A DNA stretch of 64,000 bases from Amborella trichopoda. Its lineage: Eukaryota > Streptophyta > Magnoliopsida > Amborellales > Amborellaceae. The DNA lies in assembly GCF_000471905.2 (NCBI RefSeq), contig NW_006500279.1, forward strand, positions 1-64,000, in the 5' to 3' direction. A program made the translations under genes and the position numbers. Below the pieces are notes generated by a model, which saw only the letters and a list, made by a program, of their open reading frames with translations, had not been told where the DNA came from and did no database searches. This document shows positions 52,581-63,117 of the stretch, one piece after another. The first letter of the stretch is position 1; the number at the start of each line of letters is the position of its first letter.

Positions 52581-53215
52581 GACCTTAAAGACGCCCCCAC
52601 ATACGTGTACACACCTTTTACGTGCATCTTCATGCACGTCCTCTCTAACCTACCCATTCGTGTGCGAACACCACCTCCATTACCTCTTTAGTGAGACCAC
52701 ACACACGCACATGCCTTTTACATGCATCTTTATGCACGTCTTCCCTAATCGACCCGTTCGTGGTCCTAGTTGTATGACTTTAAGCTGCATAACCACGGTC
52801 CAATCTATATGACCTTAAACCATAGTGCACGTCTTGGCCGCATGATGTTAAATTGCTTTGCGTAGGTCCCGGAGGCACGACTGTAAACTTGCCCCCACAT
52901 GCGCGCACACCCCCTTTACGTGCATTTTCACGCACACTTTCCCTAATCGACCCATTCGTGAGTCTCACCCATACTCACCGTCAGCTAGTGGGTCACCACT
53001 TTTCACCCACCATTCATCATCTTCCATCTTTCATAAGTACCCTCATGCCATCTCCCCTAAGCGAGTCAAGACCATTATCATACTCACTCTATGGCCTCCA
53101 CAGATTGCCATTTTTTACCACTCTGGTCCAACTGTATGACCCTAAACTACAGTGCGCATCCTAGCCGCATGATATTAAAAGGCTTCGTATAGGGTCTCGA
53201 AGGCATGACCCTAAA
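52579..53215 (+). repeat. Larger repeat with CACACCTTTTACGTGCAT core
   Basis: About three copies contain CACACACC or similar, TTTACGTGCAT(C/T)TT, CACGCAC or GCACGTC, TCCCTAATCGACCC and TTCGTG. They begin near 52,600, 52,690 and 52,890. Interspersed units of the CATGACCTTAAAC family join them. No gene is assigned; frames of up to about 100 codons here are repeat-derived. Confidence 0.75.
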
Positions 53216-54774
53216 CACACCTTCACAAAAAAAAGTCATGGTGTACACTTGGACAAGGGAACGTCATGAGTAAAAATGATAGACAGGCATAGTCATGAAA
53301 CCATGAGTAAAAGATTTCTGTGAAAACAAAAACCCAGGCATGGTGAAAACCCCAAAAGGGCATTGTGAGCAAAAACGGATGAAAAGGGTGGAAATGGCCG
53401 CAAGATCATGGGTAAAAGAGCCCACAAACAAAGTAAATTGGTGAAAGCCGTCTTTACAGTGCCACTTCCCTTGTTCAAGTGAAAACCCGCAAAAGGGCGC
53501 TTGGACCAACAAAACAGGTTGATACAACACCACAGCCTCAGTCGACACACAATTGCCAAACAGTCATAATTCTAGCTGGCGAGGTCTACACAAAATCCTC
53601 AACTGCCAGCATCTAATCCAATCACAACACAAAATGGCTCACCTGGGAGTGAGAGCCTCATAGGATCTCCCACACTTCACCTCCAAAAACAACAAGAGTC
53701 CTTGAGGGTGAGGACGACGACCGAAAGATCCATCCAAAATGCTAAAAGATCATCGCGAAGGCAAGAAACTGACAAAGCCAGGGACTAACCTGCCAGAGAC
53801 TTTAGGGTTGTTCCTTACCATCGAGATCGTCTCTCCAAAAGCCTTAGCCGACAGGCTCAGATATTCGAGACAGGTCAGAAGCCCCCGACTAGATCAGGCA
53901 CGATGGGGCCCACGACGCCGCCTCCCCAAAATTCTCCCCAGTCGACAGGCCCAGATCTTTGGGAAGGGTCAGATTCCCCCGAATGGACCTACAAGACGGA
54001 CCTACAGAGATACCCTGATCATCAAAAGCAAACCTGGTGTAGTAGCAAATAATGCCAACCAAAGGTTCATAGCACTTAGCCTCCAAATAGGCTCGATTCC
54101 GACCAATGAGGTCCTTACAAAATCCTCAAGCTGTCAAAATTGTAAATAGTCCCTCGAGGGTAAGGACTTCGACAGGATCCCTCAAAAGTCTCTTTTCCAC
54201 TTAAAGTCTCCACGGATGGACTCGTACAATGCGTACAGACGTCTGAGCATCCTAGTTACAACATTACGTGGATCTCCTCGACATTCATGTAGCCCGTTGG
54301 CTAGCCAGGGGAAATTTCTAGAATGATTGTACTTCTCGCTTATCTTGAAGCACAACATTCGGCGGGGCATACTATTCGAAGACATTTTTCATCATCATGG
54401 GTCCTTAGTTAATAAAACCTGAGTGGAAATGTCGACAATCTCAGAATAGCCCTAGAACTGGCCAAGATCTTTAAAAATTATCTCAAAAGTATTTTGTCAA
54501 GTTTCATCACATTCCAACTTGTCTAAGGCAGCGCAGACTAAGAAATAATTTCTACAGAATCAATCTTTAGCACCCTGAAACAAACCCTATAACTAGAGTT
54601 ATATTTTTGGTGTCTCAATTTGTTGTAGGTCCACTTCCATTAGATCCGGTACGGTTTAAAACCCCTAAGGGTCAAATTTCAGCTTGAACGGACATCCCAA
54701 GAAGAAGTTATAGGTGAAAGAGCGAAACAGGAGGAGCTGCACGCTACTCTCATGCGGCCACCTTGCAACTCAAC
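53216..54774 (+). other. 3' untranslated-like region upstream of the LTR, with degenerate direct repeats
   Basis: A roughly 90-bp direct repeat lies at about 53,825-53,998 (CCAAAAGCCTTAGCCGACAGG against CCAAAATTCTCCCCAGTCGACAGG). A second repeated pair is GAGGTCTACACAAAATCCTC at 53,581 and GAGGTCCTTACAAAATCCTC at 54,108. Each of these is followed by AGTCC, a CGAGGGT-like stretch and AGGACG or AGGACTTCGAC. A - strand open frame at 54,182-54,385 matches nothing I know. The polypurine tract and the LTR start are not identifiable with confidence and lie somewhere in the last few hundred bases. Confidence 0.5.
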
Positions 54775-55642
54775 TCCATTAAAGGGGCGGTCATAACCAG
54801 TGACTTTTGAGGCTCATATCTTATCCGTCTCAAGTCAGATCGTGCTCAAAATTTGTGAGCATGTTCCTCTCATCAAGACAAGCGTTTCGATATATGGCAC
54901 GTCCTGCGACGACGCCCAAGCACGAAGAAAAGCTAGAGAGAAATTGTTGATCCGTGAAGAAAGTGTAAGAAAATCAGCAGCGTCATGCCTCATTCGAGCG
55001 ACCAAATCACGCTGCTTGTGAACCCGATCGATGTGAAACAATTCCATTGCGTGCGTAAGGTCTAGGGCTATCTTTACTCTGAACCCTGTATATGATGAAC
55101 GGTCAGATTTCGCACATGAAGCTGATGAAGTGACTGTAAATTTTGTCGCCAGAATTTTAGATTCTGGCTAAAACTCCAAAGTTTTAAAATCTTCATCTGG
55201 GCATGGATTCGAGCTGCATTTGTTGTCCCGCGATCATGACGGCATGCTCAGTGTAATTCAGTGAAGAAATCACAGAAAAACATCAAGGAACAATTACACA
55301 ATCGATCCAAAGTTTCAAGATCATCCAAATTTCAAGTCACATGATCGTGCCCTAAAAACACGATCCATGGCACGAAATTGGTATCAAATCGATCACCATG
55401 CCGAGCCCTACAAGAAAACAACCACCTTTTGATCAAACAGCATCAGAACAACCCCAGATCATCCATGAAAAATCTTACAAGTTCTAAGGCAACATAGGGA
55501 CTGTTTCGAAATTCCACAAATTGTTAGGAAGGTGCAAATCTGTTATTTTGCACCCTATTTTCCTATTTCTTTTAATTTAGTTAAATCTTAATTTCCAGCA
55601 ATTAATAATTTTGATCAATCCACCCATGTTTGGGCACAATTC

Positions 55643-55650
55643 TATATATA
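55643..55650 (+). promoter_or_regulatory. LTR TATA box
   Basis: TATATATA lies in the context CAATTCTATATATACC. The same place in the other LTR reads CAATTCTATATAAAC on the - strand, so the position is conserved between copies. Transcription would start about 30 bp downstream. Confidence 0.6.
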
Positions 55651-55749
55651 CCACGTACCATCATTGTACGCAAAGGGCTTGAAACTCTTCACCAAAGAAA
55701 ATTTTTACTTAATAGAAATTCCTTTCCTTCTCATTGTTGGGTCATGTTT

Positions 55750-55860
55750 GGAGAGAGAGAGTAGGAGAGAGAAACTTTTAGAATGGTACCCCTAGACTCA
55801 AGGTAAATGTTCTCTCTCTTCTTTTCTTTCCTCTTCTTCTTCTTCATTTGAGCCTCCCTC
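55750..55860 (+). repeat. Purine run and pyrimidine run in LTR U5
   Basis: A short GA-rich run (about 55,750-55,772) is followed by a CT/CTT-rich run (about 55,811-55,850). The latter corresponds in position to the far longer purine/pyrimidine tract of the other LTR at 62,565-62,965. Confidence 0.6.
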
Positions 55861-56169
55861 AGAGGCCATGCACGGCAGTGGCAGTGCCGTGATGCCTCTT
55901 TCTTTTCTTTTTTTCCCATCTTGTGGTTTCATAGGTCGCACATGACAATGGCAGTGCCATGCCCGAGCTCCTTTCCCCTTTTTGTTAGGTCATCTCTATC
56001 TCTCAATGAGGCCCACAGATGACACTGCTCACCACCGTCCGCAAATGTATCCTTGACGCCTCAGTGAAGAACACAGAAGATGAAATTTATTGCCACCTGT
56101 AGGGGTCTCCCCCTATTGCACGCCTATCACAAACATCAATGCCTATCGCCGCTCGTGAGAGGTTGCGGC

Positions 56170-56460
56170 AACACCTATCGTCGTCCACGAACTTCCTACA
56201 TGCGCTCGGTGCCTATCGTCGTCCATGAACTTCCTTCGTGCGCTCGGTGCCTATCGTCGTCCACGAGCTTCCTTCGCGCTCGGTGCTTATCGCTCTCCGC
56301 GAGCTTCCTTCACGTGCTCGGTGCCTATCGCCGTCCACAAGCCTTCTTCGTGTGCTCGGTGCCTATTGCCGTCTACAAGCTTTCTTCGTGCTCTCGGTGC
56401 TGATTGCCATACGCAGGCTCTTCTTGCATCCCTCGCCTATCATCGTGTGCCTTGACAAGA
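56170..56460 (+). repeat. 38-bp minisatellite inside LTR U5
   Basis: The motif CTCGGTGCCTATCG recurs at 56,205, 56,243, 56,279, 56,317, 56,355 and 56,393, giving spacings of 38, 36, 38, 38 and 38 bp. The units differ by a few substitutions. The frames across it (up to 120 codons) stay open only because of the repeat. The other LTR has an unrelated 56-bp repeat in the equivalent part. Confidence 0.92.
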
Positions 56461-57403
56461 ACTATCGCTGCACGCCTCGCGGATGGCTATCGCCACGCAC
56501 TTCACAAGAGGCTATCGCTGCCTGCCAGGGGTGTGCTACCTTCTCGTGTTGCCCAACGACGATGCCTAGCGTAGCAAGTAGTTCACCGCTTGCCCTCTAG
56601 CCGTGAGCAATAGTGCATAGCATCGTCCAAGGGCCGTGACACTGCTACTCCATGGTTATAGGTGGTGACACTTAGCGCCGTTGAGATCCCATCTCTTCGT
56701 CGTCTCGTGCATTTTCTTCATTCTCTTCTCACGTGACCGAGGATGGGCTCCATCTAGTGTTGCCATAGTGGTCTAGCTGTCGAGCAGTATTGCCATCATG
56801 TTGGTCCTGAGTACAATACCCATCTTGCTGCCACACCAAATTAGGATTGTCATGTCGACCTTGGTTTTAAGTAGTATTGCCGTTGTGCCGGTCCAAAGTA
56901 CCGTGCCCGTCTTGCTACGACACTGGGTCGGTCATTACAATGGTCCAGCTATCATGCTAGTCTCGTCCCCTTGTCGAGTGCCCTCTTCTTTTCTCCTTTC
57001 ATCCAAACCTTCCACTTCATCACCCTAACTTCTCACATTCTTAGCCACACGAATGTGCATTGCCCTAAGACAAGGGTAGGTCCTTCGGCCCACTTGTCTT
57101 GCAAATTAACCATAGTAGTGTTGTGCAGAAAACAAAGAGATTGCAGGTCAAGGGAGGCGATTCCGAACTAGCTGAAGCAGCTGGAGGGCTTTCCGTCATG
57201 ATCTAAGAGGGTGCTAGCACGAGTCAGCCGGAGTAAGTCATGGACCTAGGTGAGGTTGGTCCCCACCTCACATCCAAAATTCCTCTCTCATTAGTAAGAC
57301 ACCTGCCCTTGTTTTGTGATCTGAGGTCCCGGGTCTTACGAACCCGAGACGCGTGTCACCTGATCACTTAGATCCGGGGAGGCGAGGTCGAGGCACCTAA
57401 CCA

Positions 57404-60400
57404 AACACATGTCACCCGATTTATTTTTTTCATAAAAAAATACCTCATTATATTTTTCTTTACCTGATATAATTTTTAATTTCCCAAAAGTACCTCAAAT
57501 TATTTGGTTTGCCTCATTTTATTCTTTATCTCCAAATAATTCCTCAATTTATTTTTCAAACGAAAAATACTTCAGTTTATTCTAATTTGCAAAGAATACC
57601 TCAATTTATTTCTTTAGCAAACGATACTTCGAATTATTTTTCTTTACCTAATTGTTTTTTTTATTTCCAAAAGTAACATCAACTTATTTTTTTACGGAAA
57701 AATACCACAAATTATTTTTCTATACCTCATTTTATTTTTTATTACAAAAAAGTACCTCAATTTATTTTTCAAACAAAAAATACCTCAATTTATTGTTAAT
57801 TACCATAAAGTAGCTCAATTTATTTTTTACCAAAAAATACCTCACATTATTTTTCCTTACGTCATTTTATTTTTTATTACCAAAACACACCTTTGATTTT
57901 TTTTTTTTACAAAAAATACATCAAATTATTTTTCTTTGCCTCATTTTATTTTTTCTTACCAAAAAATATCTCAAACTATTTTTTTTTACCTCATTTTTTT
58001 TTTCCAGTCACCGAAAAGTACCTCATTTTATTTTAATTACCAAAGAGTACCGCAATTTATTTTTTTTGCCAAAAAACACCTCAATTTATTTTAATTACCA
58101 AAGAGTACCTCAAATTATTTTTTTATCCAACAAATACGTCAAATTACTTTTCTTTACCATATTTAGTTATTATTTTTACTGAAAAAGTAGCTCAGTTTAT
58201 TTTTAAAATGAAAAATATCTCAGTTTATTTTAATTTCCAAAATTTACCTCAATTTATTATTTGACCAAAACATGCCTCAAATTATTTTTCCTTACTCCAT
58301 TTTATTTTTTATTACCAAAAGGCCTCTCAAATTTTTTTTAACAAAAAATACATCAAAATATTTGTTTTTTACCTACTTTTATTTTTTATTACCAAAAATA
58401 CCTCAACCTATTTGTTTACAAAACAAAATACCTCAGTTTATTTTAATTACCAAAAAGTTACTGAATTTATTTTTTAAATAAAAAATACCTCATTATATTT
58501 TTCTTTACCTGATGCTATTTTTTATTTCCCAAAATTTCCTCGATTGTTTTTTTTTTTATACCAAAGAATACTTCAAATTATTTTTCTGTATCTCATTCTA
58601 TTCTTTATTACCAAATAATTCCTCAATTTATTTGTAAACGAAAAATACTTCAGTTTATGCTGATTTTCCAAAAGGTATCTCAATTTATTTATTTTAGAAA
58701 ATAACACCTCAATTTTTTTTTTCTTTACCTCATTTATATTTTTTATCTCAATGAATAACCTCAATTTATTTTTTTACCAATAATAGCATAAATTTTTTTT
58801 CTTTACCTCATTTTATGTTTTATGTCAAAAAAAGTACCACAATCTATTATTCAAACGAAAAATAACTTAGTTTATTTTTTGTTACCAAAAATTATCTCAA
58901 TTTATTTTTATCAAAAAATACCACAAATTATGTTTTCTTACCACATTTTATTTTTTACTACAGAAAAGAGCACACCAATTTATTTTTTTCACAACAAATA
59001 CATCAAATTATTTTTATTTTTCTTTATCTCATTTTATTTTCTGTTATAAAAAAAATACCCCAATTTATGTTTTAACCCAAAAATGCCTCAAATTATTTTC
59101 CTTTACCTCGTCTTAATTTTTATTACCTAAAAGTAGCCCATTTTAAGTTTTCTTTACCTTATTTCTTTTTTTATTACAACAAAACACCTCTATTTATTCT
59201 TTTAACAAAAAATTGCCTCAAATTAGGTTCATTTAACTAGTTTTATTTTTTATTAACAAAAAGTTCCTCGATTTATATAATAAAAAATACCTCATTATAA
59301 TTTTCCTTACTTGCTGTTTATTTTTAATTTTCCAAAAGCACCTCAAATTATTATTTTTGCATCATTTTATTCTTTATTTCCAAATATTTCCTCAATTTAT
59401 TTCTTTAGCGAAAAACACCTTGAATTATTTCCCTTTACCTAATTATTTTTTTGTTTCCAAAAATAACCTCAACTTATTTTTTTAAGGAAAAATACCACAA
59501 ATTATTTGTCAATACCTCATTTTATTTTTTATTACAAAAAAGTAACTCAATTTATTTTCAAACGAAAAATACCTCAGTTTATTGTTAATTACCAAAACGT
59601 AGCTCAATTTATTTTTTACCAAAAAATACCTCACATTATATTTCCTTTCGTCATTTTATTTTTTATTATCAAAAATGCACCTCGATTTATTCTTTTTTAC
59701 AAAAAATACCTAAAATTAAATTTCTTTACCCCATTTTATTTTTTCTTACCAAAAACTATATCAAACTATTTTTTTTTACCTCATTCTTTTTTTTCGGTCA
59801 CCAAAAAGTACCTTAGTTTATTTTAGTTACCAAAGAGTACCTCAATTTATTTTTTTTACCAAAAAACACCTCAATTTATTTTAATTACTGAAGAGTACCT
59901 CAAATTATTTTTTTAACCAAAGAAATACCTCAAATTACTTTTCTTTACCATATTTAGTTATTATTTTTACCGAAAAGTAGCTCAATTTATTTTTAAAATG
60001 AAAAATATCTCAGTTTATTTTTTTTCCAAAATTTACCTCAGTTTATTATTTGATCAAGAAAATACCTCAAATTAATTTTCCTTACCCCATTTTATTTTTT
60101 ATTACCAAAAGGCACTTCAATTTTGTTTTTAACAAAAAATACATCAAAATATTTTTTTTTTTACCTAATTTTACTTTTTATTACCAAAAATACCTCAACC
60201 GATTTGTTTACCAAACAAAAAACCTCAGTTTATTTTAATTACTAAAAAGTTACTGAATTTTTTTACCAAAAAAATACCTCATTATATTTTTCTTTTCTTG
60301 ATGTTATTTTTTATCTCCCGAAATTACCTCATTTTTTTTTATACCAAAAAATACGTCAAATTATTTTTCTTTATATCATTATATTCTTTATTAGCAAATA

Positions 60401-61303
60401 ATTCCTCAATTTATTTGTAAACGAAAAATACCCCAGTTTATTCTAATTTTCCAAACGTACCTCAATTTATTTATTTTAGCAAATAACACCTCACAAAAAA
60501 AAAAATTTACCTCATTTTTATTTTTTATTTCAATGAATAACCTCAACTTATTTTTTTACCAAATAATAGCACAAATTATTTTTCTTTACCTCATTTCATG
60601 TTTTATGTCAAAAAAGTACCTCAATCTATTATTCAAACGAAAAATACCTCAGTTTATTTTCTGTTACCAAAAATTATCCCAATTTTTTTTATCAAAAAAT
60701 ATTGCAAATTATTTTTTCTTACCTCATTTTATTTTTTTACTACAAAAAAGTGCACACCAATTTATTTTTTTCGCAAAAAATGCATCAAATTATTTTTATT
60801 TTTCTTTACCTCATTTTATTTTCTGTTGCAAAAAAAAGTACCCCAATTTATTTTTTAACCAAAAAATGCCTTAAATTATTTTCTTTGACCTCATCTTTTT
60901 TTTTATTACCTAAAAGTAGGCCATTTTATTTTTATATAAAAAATACCTAAGTTTTTTTTGTTATACCAAAGGGTACCTCAATTAATTTTTTTTTATAAAA
61001 AATCCTAGAATTATTCTTCTTTACCTTATTTTGTTTTTTTAACCACAAAGAACCTCTATTTATTCTTTTAACAAAAAATTACCTCAAATTAGTTTCCTTT
61101 AAATAGATTTATTTTTTATTAGCAAAAAGTTCCTCGATTTATTTTTTTCATAAAAAATATCTCAATATATTTTTCTTTACCTGATATTATTTTTAATTTC
61201 CCAAAGGTACCTCAAATTATTATTTTTACCTCATTTTCAAATAATTCCTCAATTATTTTTCAAATGAAAAATACCTCACTTTATTCGAATTTGCAAAGAG
61301 TAC
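57404..61303 (+). repeat. Satellite island, older form, ~1.86 kb period
   Basis: The same monomer family as the main array, forward orientation, flanked by two LTRs. The phase marker CGATTTAT occurs at 57,417, 59,270 and 61,135, so the period is 1853-1865 bp rather than 2.3 kb. The first 13 bases (57,404-57,416, AACACATGTCACC) could be diverged satellite or a remnant of the insertion. The satellite phase here continues the one left off at 40,967, with about 75 bp missing. The frames of 60-113 codons are repeat by-products. Confidence 0.93.
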
Positions 61304-61699
61304 TGGTTAGGTACCTCGATCTTGCCCTCTGGATCTGGATGATCGGGCGGCACACGTTTCGGGTTTCATGGGAGGCGCGAAACGTTTTGAGATCACTCTC
61401 TTTGGAACCTTGTTCGAGAACAAGAGCAGGTATTACCAATCGATGAGAGAAGAATTTAAGGTAGGTTCAGGACTTGCTCGCGTGGGCGCCCTCTTAGATC
61501 ATGAAGAAAGTCCCCCAGTCGTAAAACTGGTTTGGAATCGCCTGGCTTGTATTCTCATATTTTCTGCAATCACACGTATGTGGCAAATGTTATAAGCCAA
61601 GTGGGTCAACAGACCTCACCTTGCCAATTTGGTGAACGTACACAAGCGTGCACATTCATAAGAATAAGAGAAGGAAGATGGGGGAGAGAAGAATTTGAC

Positions 61700-61760
61700 T
61701 AGGCGGGGAGATCAACACAATGACTAAGCGAGGAGATCAGCACAATGGCTAAGCTGGTAG
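61700..61760 (+). repeat. Short direct repeat in LTR
   Basis: About 27 bp with GGGGAGATCAACACAATGAC and then CGAGGAGATCAGCACAATGG occurs twice in direct succession. The remainder up to about 62,095 is only loosely repetitive. Confidence 0.6.
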
Positions 61761-62104
61761 GTAATTGGTCTAATGTGGCAGTAAAACGAGCTCGGTAACT
61801 CAGACTGGCTCAACTAGACGTCAATACCGATACTGACTAGCTAGACGCAATGGTTAGTCTGTCGTGGCAATAAAGTGGGCACAGTAATTCTGACACAACA
61901 ACGTTATGGCTAGACGACAGGGCTACCACAAGAGGCTAATCTCAACCCCTCTTAGTCAAATGAAATGATAACAGTAAGACATGAAAATCATAAAGAGAGA
62001 ATAAAAAGTAAGAGAATAAGAGAAGGGAAGGAAAGAGAGAAAGGGAAAGAAAGAAGGAGAAGAGTGTGAGATAAGAGATAAGGAAGGAGAGAGGAGCGAG
62101 AAGG

Positions 62105-62580
62105 ACACAGTCGGCATCAGGCATCGTCGGCTGTGTTGGAAGAAGAAGAAAAAGAAGACACAGCTGTGTTAGAAGAAGAACAGAGAGAGGACACAGTCGG
62201 CGCTAGGTATCACCGACTGTGTTAGAGAGAGGGGGCAAGGACACAGTCGGCACTAGGCATAGCCGACTGTTTTTTTTTTAAGAAGAGAGGAGAGAGAAAG
62301 ACACAGTTGGTGCTATGCATAGCTGGTTGTGTTTTAAGAGGAGTGGAGAGAGAAAGACATAGTCGGCGCTAGGAATTACCGGCTGTGTTTTAAGAAGAGC
62401 GGAGAGAGAAAGACACAGTCAGGGCTGGGCATTGTCGGCTGTGTTTTAAGAAGAGTGGAGAGAGAAAGACACAGTCGGTGCTAGGCATTGTCGGCTGTGT
62501 TTTAAGAAGAGCGGAGAGAGAAAGACACAGTCGGCGCTAGGCATTACCACCTGTGTATTAAGAAGAAGAATAGAAAGGAG
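62105..62580 (+). repeat. 56-bp hairpin minisatellite in LTR U5
   Basis: Each unit has a core with an ACACAGTCGG arm, a 12-nt loop and a CCGACTGTGT-like arm, followed by a purine spacer of about 24 nt. Cores start at 62,105, 62,191, 62,241, 62,301, 62,357, 62,413, 62,469 and 62,525. The last five are exactly 56 bp apart. At 62,158-62,169 there is a collapsed unit in which the loop is lost, leaving the perfect palindrome ACACAGCTGTGT. Most substitutions in one arm leave the hairpin largely intact. Confidence 0.93.
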
Positions 62581-62965
62581 ATAGGGATGAGAAGAAGAGA
62601 GATAGAGACGAGAAGAATAGAGAGAAAGAGAGATAGAGATAAGAAGTAGAGAGAGAATGAGAGATAGAGATGAGAAGAGGAGAGAAAGAGAGATAGAGAT
62701 GAGAAGAAGAGAGAGAAAGAGAGATAGAGATGAGAAGAAGAGAGCGAAATAGAGAGATAAAGATGAGAAGAAGAGAGAAATAGATATAAAGACGAGAAGA
62801 AGAGAGAGAAAGAGAGATAAAGATGAGAAGAAGAGAGAGAAAGAGAGATATAGATTAGAAGAAGAGAGAGAAATACAGAGATGAAGACGAGAAAAAGAGA
62901 GAAAAATAGAGAGAAAGAGGGGAGGAGAGAGAAAGAGGGAGAAAGAGGGGAGGAGAGAGAAAGTT
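62565..62965 (+). repeat. Long purine tract (GA-rich minisatellite)
   Basis: About 400 bp is almost pure purine on the + strand, built from GAGATAGAGATGAGAAGAAG and GAGAGAAAGA-type units. In the element's own direction it is a CT-rich U5 segment. Such tracts can form triplex DNA and are prone to slippage. Confidence 0.9.
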
Positions 62966-63054
62966 ACCTTATCGAAGGTACCTGCCTTTTTCTTTTCTCT
63001 CCTCTTTCTCTCTTTCTCTAAGACGCACCCACGTGCTTAAGCAAAAATGAAGTT

Positions 63055-63060
63055 TTTATT
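63055..63060 (-). terminator. LTR polyadenylation signal
   Basis: AATAAA on the - strand lies about 50 bp downstream of the TATA box at 63,111-63,117, as expected for the end of a short R region. The equivalent in the other LTR is AATAGA. Confidence 0.5.
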
Positions 63061-63110
63061 GAGTCTTTAAGAATGAACCCAAGGGGATTTTACAATTTGG
63101 CTTTACATGT

Positions 63111-63117
63111 TTATATA
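63111..63117 (-). promoter_or_regulatory. LTR TATA box of inverted copy
   Basis: The - strand reads CAATTCTATATAAAC, aligning with the TATA box of the other LTR. It would drive transcription toward the satellite island at 57.4-61.3 kb. Confidence 0.6.

Larger units (their letters stand above)
40968..57403 (+). mobile_element. Degraded Ty3/gypsy-type LTR retrotransposon, pol-less, with antisense ORF
   Basis: The order on the + strand is leader, gag, aspartic protease, then an ORF on the opposite strand, a minisatellite-rich region and a 3' LTR ending in CCTAACCA at 57,396-57,403. Base composition changes sharply at both satellite junctions. Gag with YC..HR..GH-type zinc knuckles and a DGGS protease are usual in the Tat side of plant Ty3/gypsy elements. 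Antisense extra ORFs between pol and the 3' LTR are also known there. I recognise no reverse transcriptase, RNase H or integrase, and no 5' LTR or primer-binding site. The copy is therefore a non-autonomous or 5'-truncated and internally deleted element. All ORFs contain stops and frameshifts. The lineage assignment is inference. Confidence 0.82.
54775..57403 (+). mobile_element. 3' LTR of the retroelement (minimum extent)
   Basis: This region aligns, with many substitutions and indels, to the reverse complement of 61,304-64,000. Shared blocks include GTGAGCATGTTC followed by TCTCATCAAGA, TTGTTGATCCGTGAAGAAA, GACGGCATGCT, CCCATGTTTGGG followed by CAATTCTATATA, CATGATCTAAGAGGG and TCGAGG(C/T)ACCTAACCA. 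A TATA box at 55,643-55,650 and an AATAGA (decayed AATAAA) at 55,711-55,716 place U3 before about 55,675 and U5 after it. The end CCTAACCA has the CA expected at an LTR terminus. It is followed by satellite rather than a primer-binding site, so this is the 3' LTR. The start may lie further upstream than given. Confidence 0.75.

Noticed and set aside
54182-54385. Minus-strand open frame of 67 codons with protein-like composition
   Set aside because: No domain recognised, no support from the other LTR copy (outside the window), and it is short enough to be chance.
40968-57403. Integrated plant pararetrovirus
   Set aside because: The interval has a terminal LTR with CA end, TATA box and AATAAA-type signal. 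It has Gag of the retrotransposon type and no movement protein or pararetroviral RT.
40968-57403. Helitron or TIR DNA transposon as the inserted unit
   Set aside because: No TC...CTRR ends and no terminal inverted repeats at the two satellite junctions. The only terminal match is to the end of the second LTR.
57404-57416. Target-site duplication or primer-binding site after the LTR end
   Set aside because: AACACATGTCACC neither matches the left flank (CACATCT) nor the complement of a tRNA 3' end that I can recognise. It could equally be diverged satellite.
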